Shown: positions 1-8,430, numbered from the stretch's first letter. The stretch: DNA of 64,000 nucleotides from Lachnospiraceae bacterium AC2029 (GCA_000703065.1 JNLK01000001.1:3432001-3496000); one strand, 5' to 3'. Numbers and translations are program-made. Notes: generated by a model not told the origin, from the sequence alone.

Positions 1-1
1 T

Positions 2-133
2 ATGTGGATTGGAAATATGCTGTATACAGCACAGCACGGCGAAACAGGATTGACTGTTTCTTTTTATCATGCGTTGCGGATGAAGCGTGCACAAGTGATT
101 ATTGTATCAGAAATGGATGACCGTCGGATTTGA
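2..133 (+). CDS. C-terminal end of an unidentified protein (5' cut by window)
   Basis: An open frame enters from the window edge and stops at TGA 131-133, giving about 43 residues. It could be the tail of a longer gene or a short remnant. I do not recognise the family. The tail is polar and ends in a cluster of charged residues (EMDDRRI). About 120 bp separate it from the next gene, and I see no clear terminator in that gap. Confidence 0.35.
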   Translation: MWIGNMLYTAQHGETGLTVSFYHALRMKRAQVIIVSEMDDRRI

Positions 134-256
134 AGGGACAGTATGTCCTCTGTCAGGTTTGGCGGCCTTTTTCTATGGAGCTGCACCTGCGGGTGAAAGT
201 CAGTGAAGCCGGGCAGGCGTTATATGTGATCAGTTCATTTCTTGAGGAGACCGGTT

Positions 257-1273
257 ATGGATGGAGTAGTCAGAAGCAGAAAGGCTGTATTATACACGGT
301 TTTGGATGGAATACTGTCCACCGCCGTTTTATTGATCGCTATTTTTGACATTACCCGATATCTGGAGGGGGATTATCAGGATTATTATTTCATGATCCTT
401 TTCCTTATGGTAGCTGCCCAGAAGGTGGTTCATGCTCTTCTCAGGTATGAAAAGAAAGAAAAGAAAGTAGCACGTATATTCATGTCGGCAGGAATCTACC
501 TGCTGTCGACGGTTTTTTACATTATTTCAGACGGCTCCATAGGGTCAATGAAATTACTGGTGGTTTTTCTTTTCATGGATCTGATCATCGGCAGAGTCTA
601 TGCGACAATCAGCTGTATAAGATGGAGAACCAGGATTCTGAATATAATGATCGGTTTGTTTTGGACATATTGTGCGATATACTGCATGTTCTTCGTCAAA
701 AGTGTGGATGAGATCGCATCGCTTGTCATGGTACTGCTTGGATATATCTGCCTGCAGTGTTTGTTTCATATCATCGCAATGTCCTTCTCCCAGATCAAGC
801 TGAATATCCTGATGAAGATCATACGGAGAACCTATGCGTTGGAAATCCTGTTCGGACTGGGAATGCTGATCATTTCATTCTCCTATGTTTTGCAGTATTT
901 TGACCAGGATACATTTCACTCATTTGGGGACGGACTCTGGTACTGCTTTGCAGTTGTAACGACGATCGGATTTGGTGATATCGCAGCGGGTTCTCTTGCG
1001 GGAAGGATCCTTTCCGTGATCCTCGGGATCTATGGGATCATCGTCGTATCATTGATCACATCGATCATCATCAATTTCTATACAGAAGTAAAGAATGATA
1101 CAGATGATACGGAAGAAACAGATGACAAGGCTGAGGAGAACGAGGAACAGAAGCTGGATGCAGAGATCCTGGAACTGCGTCAGAAACTGGAACTGCTGAC
1201 TGAGAAGAAACAAAGGATCACGGGGAAGGATAAATCTCTCCTCAAAGACAATGAAGGGAGTAATGCTGAGTAA
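257..1273 (+). CDS. Two-pore-segment potassium channel-like membrane protein
   Basis: A protein of 338 aa. The C-terminal half holds a canonical pore module (Ion_trans_2 type): a transmembrane helix near residues 197-217, a pore loop with the selectivity filter TTIGFGD near 234-241, and a last helix. It is followed by a charged C-terminal tail likely to form a coiled coil (ELRQKLELLTEKKQ). Before the module are about five to six further hydrophobic segments, more than a minimal KcsA-type channel. I see no voltage-sensor arginine ladder, so this N-terminal part is unassigned. ATG at 257 is preferred over TTG at 242 because GAGGAGA (245-250) is well spaced from it. It lies 33 bp before the next membrane protein and may be cotranscribed. 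K+ selectivity is inferred from the filter; gating is unknown. Confidence 0.8.
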   Translation: MDGVVRSRKAVLYTVLDGILSTAVLLIAIFDITRYLEGDYQDYYFMILFLMVAAQKVVHALLRYEKKEKKVARIFMSAGIYLLSTVFYIISDGSIGSMKLLVVFLFMDLIIGRVYATISCIRWRTRILNIMIGLFWTYCAIYCMFFVKSVDEIASLVMVLLGYICLQCLFHIIAMSFSQIKLNILMKIIRRTYALEILFGLGMLIISFSYVLQYFDQDTFHSFGDGLWYCFAVVTTIGFGDIAAGSLAGRILSVILGIYGIIVVSLITSIIINFYTEVKNDTDDTEETDDKAEENEEQKLDAEILELRQKLELLTEKKQRITGKDKSLLKDNEGSNAE

Positions 1274-1306
1274 TACATGGGACGATAAATGGGGAGGATA
1301 TAAGTT

Positions 1307-2650
1307 ATGGGTGATGAAACAAAAACAATGACTGAGGTTGATGCCGTGACAGAGAAGGCTGAAGGAAAAGCAGAAGAGACTGCTTCAGTGGAGGAAAAGT
1401 CGGGGGAGATCGCCTCCGTAGAGGAAAAGGCGGGGGGGATCGCCTCTGTAGAAGAAAAGGATACGGTAAAGGAAGAGAAAAAGAAGAGTAAAAGGATCTC
1501 GATGTATGATGTGACTTCGGAGAATGACACCACTAAGTTCAAGGGGATCTTTTCCTATCGCCATTTCAGGATCGCAGGATGGGTATGTATGGCTATGACC
1601 GTGGCCAGTATCATGATCGGTTTGGGAATGAAAATGTCTTCACGTGTAACTGAGAAGTATTCCGGTGTTCATGAGGTATTATCCTTCTTTGCTGAATTGG
1701 GGGTTTTCCTTTTCCTCTTTGCCAACTTTGCAGTGATCATCGATAAGAAATCCGGCTATAAAAAGCTTTTCATCATGTATGGGGCTTTGGCAGGTGGATT
1801 CGTACTGCTTTTTGCTGATGTATATTATCGCTTTTTGGGCGGAATTATCGGATCGATCGGTGATGCAACAGGAAAGAGTATCAGTACTGCAGATCTGATG
1901 GGGGGAGGATTCAAGACTTTTAACGTTTTTTTGGATATGCTTCTCTGTACAGCCGTGATCTTCTTCATTGATTACAGGCCGACCAAATATTTCGTTGGAA
2001 AGAAGCTTTACATCTTCCGGGCTTTTGTGGCGATCCCGATCCTTTATGAGCTTGTATGTATCCTTCTTAAGTACTTTTCCACAGTGGATGGTTTGAAGCT
2101 TCATCCCATGGTGTCGCCCTTCCTTACCACAAAACCGGTACTCTGCTTCCTTCTGTTTGTCCGAATGGCCTTTTACATTAAGGGAAGGGAAACAAAGTTC
2201 CTGAAGCATGGAAAGACACTGGAGGATTACGATGCTTTCATGAAGACCAACAGGAACTCTCTCCAGTTTGCCAGAAAATTCGCCCTGATGACTTTTATCT
2301 ACGGTCTTATTGATCTGGTGATAGTGATTGTTCTGATAATTCTTCGGCTTGCAAATGCGGGAGTATTACAGGCTTTTCTGGATGCAGGGGCGGACAATCA
2401 GGAGGCTATGCAGCTGCTTGATTATGTGATAGAAGAAGCAAAGAGTATTGGCTTCGGTGGCGCTTTCTCGATGATCTTCATTGCACCCTTCATTCTGTTC
2501 TTCTCTTATACGAAGAGCTATAAAAAGTCCAAGGTTGATACTCTGATCCCGGTTGGGGCTATCGCAGTGATTGCTCTTGTTGCAATCGAAGTCGGCCGGA
2601 AGATCCTCATGCTGATGCCGGAAAAGATTGTTAATCTGATTGGGCTATAG
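1307..2650 (+). CDS. Polytopic membrane protein with N-terminal VEEK repeats
   Basis: A protein of 447 aa, family not recognised. Residues about 1-65 are soluble and acidic and contain a tandem repeat of the type ASVEEKxGxI, three copies around residues 25-50, encoded by near-identical 33-nt units. A lysine-rich stretch and the conserved-looking MYDVTSENDTTKFKG follow. From about residue 85 there are eight or nine hydrophobic helices. The start has GGGGAGG 9-15 nt upstream. It follows the channel gene after 33 bp and probably shares its transcript. The DNA repeat suggests copy number could vary by slippage. Function unknown; a transporter or membrane-stress role is a guess. Confidence 0.75.
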   Translation: MGDETKTMTEVDAVTEKAEGKAEETASVEEKSGEIASVEEKAGGIASVEEKDTVKEEKKKSKRISMYDVTSENDTTKFKGIFSYRHFRIAGWVCMAMTVASIMIGLGMKMSSRVTEKYSGVHEVLSFFAELGVFLFLFANFAVIIDKKSGYKKLFIMYGALAGGFVLLFADVYYRFLGGIIGSIGDATGKSISTADLMGGGFKTFNVFLDMLLCTAVIFFIDYRPTKYFVGKKLYIFRAFVAIPILYELVCILLKYFSTVDGLKLHPMVSPFLTTKPVLCFLLFVRMAFYIKGRETKFLKHGKTLEDYDAFMKTNRNSLQFARKFALMTFIYGLIDLVIVIVLIILRLANAGVLQAFLDAGADNQEAMQLLDYVIEEAKSIGFGGAFSMIFIAPFILFFSYTKSYKKSKVDTLIPVGAIAVIALVAIEVGRKILMLMPEKIVNLIGL

Positions 2651-2725
2651 ACTTTTCCCCGGTGGGAGAATAATAATATGCAGGACTAAAAACTACTCTG
2701 ACAATGAAGAAAGAAGGGAACGTAT

Positions 2726-3112
2726 ATGAAGATCACAACATTTAACCCGTTTATTTCCACATCACACGCTGATGAGACGATTCGTTTGTTTGAAGAGCTG
2801 GGCTTTGAAAGAACCCATAAAAAAGTGGGAATTGAGATAGCAGAAAGGGATGATACGGTTATCCGAATGAAGGACGCGAATGGATTCCATCTCGATATCC
2901 TGCAGCCGGAGGGTGAGTTGCCACGGGATATGGTGGGGATTCGTGTGAATGTGGACAACTTTGATGAAGCATATGAACTGCTGAAAGAGCGTGGCTTCAG
3001 GAATGCCTATGGTGATGAGACGGTGAGTACCGCTTCTTCCAAGGCTGCAATGATGATCTCTCCCTCGGGTTTCAGCATTTGCATCGTCAAGCATATCATA
3101 GAAAAGAAATAG
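2726..3112 (+). CDS. VOC/glyoxalase-fold protein (paralogue 1 of 3)
   Basis: A 128-aa single-domain protein of the vicinal oxygen chelate (glyoxalase/bleomycin-resistance) fold. It begins MKITTFNPFISTSHADETIRL, then a beta-alpha unit with LFEELGF, and ends with SPSGFSICIVKHI. Two clear paralogues lie at 24837-25211 and 36390-36761, sharing the MKIT(S/T)F start, the LFExLGFE motif, (R/V)MNVDDFxEA and the SPSGF end. GAAAGAAGGGAACG precedes the ATG. A divalent metal site is usual for the fold, but I cannot assign ligands with certainty. Substrate unknown; detoxification or antibiotic binding are the family roles. Confidence 0.75.
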   Translation: MKITTFNPFISTSHADETIRLFEELGFERTHKKVGIEIAERDDTVIRMKDANGFHLDILQPEGELPRDMVGIRVNVDNFDEAYELLKERGFRNAYGDETVSTASSKAAMMISPSGFSICIVKHIIEKK

Positions 3113-3114
3113 GA

Positions 3115-3318
3115 AGCGGCTATATCTCAGTGAATGAATTCGTTCAGGGCTAGTGGGTAGGTAAGACCGGTGCATGGACAGATCCGGTACGCTACAGCTG
3201 GCATAAGTCCGGCGGTAAGTGGTGGTACGGAACCAAGGATGGCTGGTATGCAAAGGGCAAATCCTACACCATCGACGGCAAGAAGTACACCTTTGACAAG
3301 AAGGGCTACACGAAGTAA
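3115..3318 (+). pseudogene. C-terminal remnant of a cell-wall-binding repeat protein
   Basis: In this frame the DNA reads as the end of a choline/cell-wall-binding repeat or SH3-like surface protein: Trp/Tyr/Gly-rich, with GGKWWYGTKDGWYAKGKSY, the terminal IDGKKYTFDKKGYTK, then TAA. An in-frame TAG lies near 3154 (FVQG*WVGK) and there is no start or ribosome binding site. It sits directly behind the VOC gene, so a larger secreted protein was probably lost and only its tail and terminator remain. Confidence 0.7.
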
Positions 3319-3335
3319 ACATTAAGCTTTATGGC

Positions 3336-3364
3336 AGAACCCGGCATTATACACGCCGGGTTCT
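3336..3364 (+). terminator. Hairpin terminator behind the surface-protein remnant
   Basis: Perfect 10-bp stem AGAACCCGGC / GCCGGGTTCT with a 9-nt loop. It is followed by a short T-containing stretch and lies between this transcript and the convergent flavin operon. Confidence 0.7.
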
Positions 3365-3431
3365 GTTCATTTGGAGAAAACTATAAGGGTTTCATACAAT
3401 CGCCTCTTTTCGGCAGAGTGTGTTTCCTGTT

Positions 3432-5045
3432 TTATCTTCTACGATGGTGGGAATGACCGCCTTGTTCCTGAACGGCAGGTTTTTCGTAAGTGATCCCGAG
3501 TGCGTCGGAGACGGCTTCTATGATTCCCTGCGAGCTGTAGGTGGCACCGCTGACGGTTTGAACATTTGGGCTCTGTGATGCCAGGATATCGGAGATGATG
3601 GTATTTTGTGCCTGCCGGAAGAAGCGTTCATCATCTCTGTAGGAGAGTACGGTGATATCCGTGATCTTTCCGCCGCTGACTGTCACGCTTACTTCCGTTT
3701 CACCCCGGTATCCGGTTCCTGTTCCGGTATATACACCATCTGTAAAACCATTGTTTTCGCCGGTTTCATTCGATGATGACTCTTTCTGTTCCTGGTTGGG
3801 ATCCAGAGGGGTCAGTTCGACTTCATGATCGCCTGTTTCCTTTGATGTGGACTCCGTATCATTATTGGCGGAAATGATGATATCGCCATCGTTTCCGGCC
3901 GCTGCAAGTGCGTTGGATACAGCATCTATGATTCCCCTGGAGCTGAAGGTCGCTCCACTGACAGTTGCAACATCTGTGTCCTGAGAGGCAAGTATGCTGC
4001 TGATGATCTGACTTTCGGCGAGGTTGAAATACTGCCGGTCATCCCGATAGGACAGGATCTCGATATCTGAGATATAACCATTCTCTACGTTTACGGACAC
4101 CTGGACGGCACCCCGAAAGCCCTGAGCGGAGCCGGTGTAGGAACCGTCGGTATATTTTCCCTGCATGAAAGAAGATATCTGATTCGAAGCAGATGCTGTA
4201 GTGACGGGCTCCTGTTTGATGGTTCCGACATAATACAGGCCTGTGATCATGGCAGCGGCAGCCGTTCCGGCCATCACCGGCGCGGCATTTGTGGAAAGTG
4301 ATTCTTTCGGACAGGCAGGAATACATTTCATACAATTGATGCATTCACCTGAAGCTACACGTTTGCCCTGATCTACTTCCACACCCATGCTGCATTTGTG
4401 GCTGCATGCACCGCAGGATACGCAGGTTTCAGTATTCCGCCGGATCCTGAAGATTCTGAGTAATGAAAGAACTGATAAAATGGCACCGGCCGGACAGAGG
4501 TATCGGCAGAAGAATCGTTCAACAAATGTGGAGCCGATCATGATGATCAGAAGCAGAAGACCGCCGATGCTTATGGCGGAAGTCAGTGCGTCCGTGGTTG
4601 TCGGACGGCTGAGCATTCCGAAGACATAGATCGGATTGATATCGTTGCTGATCACAACTCCGAGGTTCCATACGAAGATGAAAAGTCCAAGAAGAATTAC
4701 GTACTTTCCCCATTTCATGATGCGGTCCAGTTTCCTGCCGGGCAGCCTTCGATGCTTCATGAATTTTCCGGATACTGCGTAGATCAGATCTCCGAGGGCT
4801 CCGAACGAGCATAGGAACCCGCAGAAGAAACGTCCGAGAAGAACTGTTACGAGAACAATGGCTATGATCAGAAGGATCTCAGGTCCGTTCACTGCCCAGG
4901 TGAAGGTGCCTGCGATGACTGACATATAAACATTTTTGAAGGCTGAGTATACAGTCAGAAACAGTCCCGGGAAAAGAAGGAAGCCGACCAGCTGTATGCT
5001 GTGCCTGATGATCTGAGTGATTTGTGGTTTTCTGCGTTCGTTCAT
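3432..5045 (-). CDS. NapH-like ferredoxin membrane protein with two FMN-binding domains
   Basis: A membrane electron-transfer protein of 537 aa. Residues about 1-220 carry several transmembrane helices of the NapH/RnfD-like type, with GRFFCGFLCSFGALGD and FVERFFCRYLCPAGA. Two [4Fe-4S] motifs follow, CVSCGACSHKCSMGV and CINCMKCIPACP, then a further helix. The C-terminal half holds two FMN_bind domains with VSGATFSSRG and VSGATYSSQG, the (S/D)GA(T/S) sites where ApbE attaches FMN to Thr. The two domains look like an internal duplication (shared SYRDD motif). The open frame runs back to 5432, but the real start is ATG 5045, overlapping the apbE stop (ATGA) behind AAGGAGGTG. It probably moves electrons from cytosolic Fe-S carriers to bound flavin on the outer face. 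Confidence 0.85.
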   Translation of the reverse strand: MNERRKPQITQIIRHSIQLVGFLLFPGLFLTVYSAFKNVYMSVIAGTFTWAVNGPEILLIIAIVLVTVLLGRFFCGFLCSFGALGDLIYAVSGKFMKHRRLPGRKLDRIMKWGKYVILLGLFIFVWNLGVVISNDINPIYVFGMLSRPTTTDALTSAISIGGLLLLIIMIGSTFVERFFCRYLCPAGAILSVLSLLRIFRIRRNTETCVSCGACSHKCSMGVEVDQGKRVASGECINCMKCIPACPKESLSTNAAPVMAGTAAAAMITGLYYVGTIKQEPVTTASASNQISSFMQGKYTDGSYTGSAQGFRGAVQVSVNVENGYISDIEILSYRDDRQYFNLAESQIISSILASQDTDVATVSGATFSSRGIIDAVSNALAAAGNDGDIIISANNDTESTSKETGDHEVELTPLDPNQEQKESSSNETGENNGFTDGVYTGTGTGYRGETEVSVTVSGGKITDITVLSYRDDERFFRQAQNTIISDILASQSPNVQTVSGATYSSQGIIEAVSDALGITYEKPAVQEQGGHSHHRRR

Positions 5046-5986
5046 GCGGTCACCTCCTTTGTAAGCGGGTGATATGGTTTCAGGCGGCTTCTCAGTCCGT
5101 CCGTCACATATGTTTTGCCGCCTTTTTGAATCAGAACAGCTTCGACATTGTATTCCTGAATCAGCTTCAGTCCCTTTTCCGCACCGGAGACGATCACTGC
5201 GGTGGCAAGTGCATCCAGTTCGTTGACAAGTTTTCCGATCAGGGAAACACCGGCAAGATCCGTTTCGGCCGGCTTTAAAGTTCGTGGGTTGATGATATGC
5301 TGATAACGAATGCCATCCAATTCGAAATAGCGTTCGTAAATGCCGGAGGTTACCACTGCCTGATCTTGAATAAGGAGGCTGCCCATAGGACAGCCGGTTC
5401 CCGCAAAGGGGTTCTGTATTCCGATCCGGCACTCTCCGCCATAAACGAATACGGTTCCTCCAAAGTTCAGGAGGGCTTTCGGAACATTTTTCTGCTTCAA
5501 TATTTCCACTGCACGATCGATGGCATATCCTTTTGCAATCCCGCCGAGATCGATGCCCTGTCCTTCATTTTTCAGGAAAACGGTATGGCTTTCGGGGTTC
5601 AGTATTACTTCGCTTTTTTTGATGATATGCGATGCTTTTCGAAGTTCAGAGTGGGATGGGAGTTTTCGGGTCTCTTTTGCTTTCCGCCAGATTTGGATGA
5701 CCGGAAGAAGGCCTGCATGGAAGGCTCCGTCCGTTTTAATGCGGGCGCGTTCTGCGTGGACCAGAAGACGGAAGGTATTCGTATCTACCTTCACCTCCTG
5801 TCGGCCGGCCATGCGGTTGATCTCAGATAATTCACTACGGCTGTCGAATACATTTACCAGATCATGAAGGTTCATGGTGAATGAGCGGATGTCTTCCGCA
5901 ACATATGCAAATTCTTCAGGGATCGTTATCGTGTTTGCGGTTCCCATGGCAAAGAATGTTTTGGAAAGGACTTTTGTTCGTGTCAC
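5042..5986 (-). CDS. apbE: FAD:protein FMN transferase (ApbE family)
   Basis: A protein of 314 aa that transfers FMN from FAD to Thr in FMN_bind domains. It shows FFAMGT near the N terminus, the flavin-binding block GIDLGGIAKGYAID, NFGGTVFVYG, TSGIYERYFELDG followed by HIINPRT, and the metal-binding DALATAV. GTG at 5986 is chosen because GAGGTG (complement of 5993-5998) is correctly spaced; the longer frame to 6097 runs into the bioB operator. I see no clear signal peptide or lipobox in the chosen form, whereas many ApbE proteins are lipoproteins, so the site of action is uncertain. The downstream NapH-like gene overlaps it by 4 bp and encodes two target motifs, so the pair is self-contained. 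Confidence 0.85.
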   Translation of the reverse strand: MTRTKVLSKTFFAMGTANTITIPEEFAYVAEDIRSFTMNLHDLVNVFDSRSELSEINRMAGRQEVKVDTNTFRLLVHAERARIKTDGAFHAGLLPVIQIWRKAKETRKLPSHSELRKASHIIKKSEVILNPESHTVFLKNEGQGIDLGGIAKGYAIDRAVEILKQKNVPKALLNFGGTVFVYGGECRIGIQNPFAGTGCPMGSLLIQDQAVVTSGIYERYFELDGIRYQHIINPRTLKPAETDLAGVSLIGKLVNELDALATAVIVSGAEKGLKLIQEYNVEAVLIQKGGKTYVTDGLRSRLKPYHPLTKEVTA

Positions 5987-6083
5987 ATGAATCACCTCAT
6001 TTCCGGGGTTGAAGCTTGATTGTGATCTGATACTAATCTGCAAAACTGAAAATAAACTGAAGGACGGTAAATATTTAATTGAT

Positions 6084-6129
6084 AAATAAATTGTCAACCT
6101 ACAAGCGGTAGTAGGTTGACAATTTATTT
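6084..6129. promoter_or_regulatory. Perfect 19-bp palindrome: BirA-type biotin operator of bioB
   Basis: Arms 6084-6102 and 6111-6129 are perfect complements around an 8-nt centre. The core is TTGTCAACC (6091-6099), N14, GGTTGACAA (6114-6122). This fits the known BirA operator layout (TTGTxAACC, 14-16 nt, GGTTxACAA). It overlaps the -35 element of bioB and faces the start of apbE, so the biotin repressor should control bioB and might touch the divergent operon. Confidence 0.85.
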
Positions 6130-6144
6130 TGCCTCTGCTATAAC
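6116..6144 (+). promoter_or_regulatory. bioB promoter
   Basis: TTGACA (6116-6121), a 17-nt spacer and TATAAC (6139-6144). The -35 hexamer lies inside the right arm of the biotin operator, so a bound BirA dimer would exclude RNA polymerase. Confidence 0.8.
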
Positions 6145-6207
6145 AAACTATGGTTTATGAAAAATCATTGAAATTACTTATATGAGAAATAATATAGCGA
6201 GGGAAAA

Positions 6208-7173
6208 ATGAATATACAGAATCTAACTAACGAAATAATAGACGGAAGAAGACTTGGAAGAGAGGATGACCTAAGCTTCCTTAAAGAATGCCCACTTGAT
6301 GAACTAACAGAAGGTGCGGACAAAATACGCAAGGAACTGGTAGGCGATAGAGTTGATCTATGTACTATAATTGCTGGAAAGAGTGGCAATTGTGGTGAGA
6401 ACTGCAAGTTCTGCGCACAGTCAGCTCACAACCACACAGAGTGCGCAGTATATGGTCTTATGGATTACGACAGGATATATGCGGAAGCCAAATCTAATGA
6501 AGAAGAGGGTGTGGATAGATTTGCTATAGTTATATCTGGACACAGCCCGTCTAAGGAAGATTTTGAAAAATTGATTGAAATATATAAAAGGCTTCGAAAT
6601 GATCTCAAGATATCACTTTGCGCCTCACTTGGATTTCTGACAAAGGAGCAATTCGACAGGCTCTATGAGGCGGGAGTCAGAAGTTATCACAATAACATCG
6701 AAACATCGCGGAGATTTTTCAAACATATATGCACTACTCACACATTTGAGGACAAGATTGCAAATATAAAGAGGGCGCAGGCTGCAGGGCTTAGCGTTTG
6801 CTCAGGTGGCATCATCGGAATGGGTGAAAACATGGACGACCGAATCGATATGGCACTCGAACTTTCGGAACTGGGCATCGGGTCAATTCCAATCAACTCG
6901 CTTATCCCTATCCCTCACACACCGCTGGAAAACCTTCCAACCCTAACGGAAGATGAAATTCTCAGGACAGTTGCTATCTTCCGATACATCAATCCGAAGA
7001 GCAACATACGACTCGGAGCAGGAAGAAAATTGATAACAGAAAATGGCATCGCTGCATTTAAGGGTGGCGCCAGCGCGACAATAACCGGGAATATGCTGAC
7101 GACCTCTGGTTCAACAATTAAGAACGATCGCGAGATTCTCACGGCACTGGGACGTGAGGTGATAGCATTTTAG
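6208..7173 (+). CDS. bioB: Biotin synthase (radical SAM)
   Basis: A protein of 321 aa that inserts sulfur into dethiobiotin. The radical-SAM motif is C62-x3-C66-x2-C69 (GNCGENCKFCAQS). Typical BioB blocks follow: YHNNIETS, CSGGIIGMGE, NSLIPIPHTPLE and RLGAGRKLI near the C terminus (the auxiliary-cluster Arg). Length fits the family. The ATG follows GCGAGGG. The gene is monocistronic: no other bio genes are nearby, a hairpin follows, and a BirA-type operator precedes it. This suggests the strain makes biotin from imported or separately encoded precursors. The DNA looks somewhat more A+T-rich than the flanking operons. Confidence 0.95.
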   Translation: MNIQNLTNEIIDGRRLGREDDLSFLKECPLDELTEGADKIRKELVGDRVDLCTIIAGKSGNCGENCKFCAQSAHNHTECAVYGLMDYDRIYAEAKSNEEEGVDRFAIVISGHSPSKEDFEKLIEIYKRLRNDLKISLCASLGFLTKEQFDRLYEAGVRSYHNNIETSRRFFKHICTTHTFEDKIANIKRAQAAGLSVCSGGIIGMGENMDDRIDMALELSELGIGSIPINSLIPIPHTPLENLPTLTEDEILRTVAIFRYINPKSNIRLGAGRKLITENGIAAFKGGASATITGNMLTTSGSTIKNDREILTALGREVIAF

Positions 7174-7203
7174 TGATAATCGACAGATTCTAATTTATAA
7201 ACT

Positions 7204-7237
7204 AAAAGTCTCCCTGTGAACATACAGAGAGACTTTT
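7204..7237 (+). terminator. bioB terminator
   Basis: Near-perfect hairpin AAAAGTCTCCCTGT / ACAGAGAGACTTTT (one mismatch) about 30 bp after the bioB stop, ending in TTTT. Confidence 0.75.
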
Positions 7238-7247
7238 ATAATATGTA

Positions 7248-7561
7248 GCATCAATTCTCTATTGCAAATACTACTCAGAACTTCTTGACAAGGAGACCAT
7301 CCATGCCTATACCTATACGAAGAACTATGGACGGCAGGCAGGTTCCTCCGGCAGGAGCAGTTGATCGAGCATGATCTCATGAAACCTGATGAAGTTCGGG
7401 CACTGCCGAAAAAGGAATGTGTGCTTTATCTTATGATGTTTGCTGTTGGTGCGCTCTTCCTGTTCCTGAACAAATTGGCGCACAAGAATAAACAAAGACC
7501 TATTAATCAATGTACTGACGTGTTGGAACATAAAAACGGAATTCGAAAGAGTGCTTTCTGA
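7248..7561 (+). pseudogene. Frameshifted TraG/VirD4 coupling-protein remnant
   Basis: One frame (7248 to about 7362) reads ELLDKETIHAYTYTKNYGR followed by QAGSSG. It then shifts to the next frame for EQLIEHDLMKPDEVRALPKK and ECVLYL. This matches the C-terminal part of TraG/VirD4 DNA-transfer ATPases (GRQAGSSG and LMxPDEVRxLP..ECxL). The last stretch (MMFAVGALFLFLNK) is not typical and may be unrelated joined DNA. There is no start, Walker motif or ribosome binding site. It is evidence that a conjugative element was once here. Confidence 0.65.
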
Positions 7562-7617
7562 TAGCTCTTATATGGTGTTAAAAGGACACGCCAAAATAGG
7601 TGTCGTGTTTACCCTGA

Positions 7618-7623
7618 TATAAT
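7618..7623 (+). promoter_or_regulatory. Possible -10 element upstream of the YoaP-like gene
   Basis: TATAAT about 60 bp before the start at 7684. No convincing -35 is visible at the expected distance. A weak hairpin (GACACGCC / GGTGTC) lies just upstream. Confidence 0.35.
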
Positions 7624-7683
7624 CTATTTGGAGCGAGGGCAGAATGAAGATGAAGAGAAGGATCTGACGGAGAGATAAAGGCT

Positions 7684-8430
7684 ATGGATTACATCAGAGT
7701 TACCAAAGACAATCTGGAAAAGGAGCACATTTGCTGCGCCATTTCCAACAATAAGGATGTGCAGGTTTCTTCAAAGAAGGCGTGGCTGGCTGACCGCTTT
7801 GAAGAAGGTCTTGTGTTCTTAAAAAGCGTGGAGCGGGGGAAATGCTTTATCGAATATATTCCGGCGGAGAATGCATGGAATCCCATCGAGGCACCCGGGT
7901 ATATGTATATCGACTGCCTGTGGGTGTCCGGTTCCTTTAAGGGGCATGGGTATTCCAATGATCTGCTTTCCGCGTGTATCAATGACAGTAAAGAGAAGGG
8001 GAAGAAGGGGCTTTGTATCTTGGCAGCTGCAAAGAAGAAACCGTTCTTGGCGGACCCGAAGTTCCTGAAATACAAGGGCTTTGAGGTATGTGACGAGGTA
8101 GATAACGGGATCCAGTTTTGGTATCTGCCATTTGAAAGAGGGACTGAGCCTCCGTCTTTCAAAGAGTGCGCAAAGCATCCGCATATTGATGAGAAGGGAT
8201 ATGTGCTTTACTATACGAACCAGTGTCCGTTCAATGCAAAGTATGTGCCTGTTCTGGAAGAGACTGCGGAGAAGAACGGTATACCCTTCAAGGCAGTGAA
8301 GATTGAGAGCAGGAAGGATGCGCAGAATGCTCCGACTCCGATCACCACATATGCTCTGTTCTGTGAAGGAGAGTATGTCACGAACGAACAGATGAACGAT
8401 AAGAAGTTCCTGAAGCTGGTGAACGGGTAA
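7684..8430 (+). CDS. GNAT acetyltransferase with YoaP domain
   Basis: A protein of 248 aa. Residues about 1-150 form a GNAT fold: the YMYIDCLWVSGSFKGHGYSN region resembles the acetyl-CoA loop (R/Q-x-x-G-x-G/A type). The C-terminal ~95 residues match the YoaP-like domain (YVLYYTNQCPFNAKYVPVL then the ITTYALFCEGEYVTNEQM region), which has a thioredoxin-like CPF motif. The ATG follows GGAGAGATAAAGGCT. Acetyl acceptor unknown. It stands alone, with remnants upstream and small membrane genes downstream. Confidence 0.75.
   Translation: MDYIRVTKDNLEKEHICCAISNNKDVQVSSKKAWLADRFEEGLVFLKSVERGKCFIEYIPAENAWNPIEAPGYMYIDCLWVSGSFKGHGYSNDLLSACINDSKEKGKKGLCILAAAKKKPFLADPKFLKYKGFEVCDEVDNGIQFWYLPFERGTEPPSFKECAKHPHIDEKGYVLYYTNQCPFNAKYVPVLEETAEKNGIPFKAVKIESRKDAQNAPTPITTYALFCEGEYVTNEQMNDKKFLKLVNG

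Noticed and set aside
1180-1542. Minus-strand frame of 120 residues, Ser/Phe rich
   Set aside because: It is the antisense of the VEEK repeats and the channel tail; no start signal.
5046-5432. N-terminal extension of the NapH-like frame to 5432
   Set aside because: This part lies within apbE in another frame and has no ribosome binding site. ATG 5045 has a perfect one and overlaps the apbE stop.
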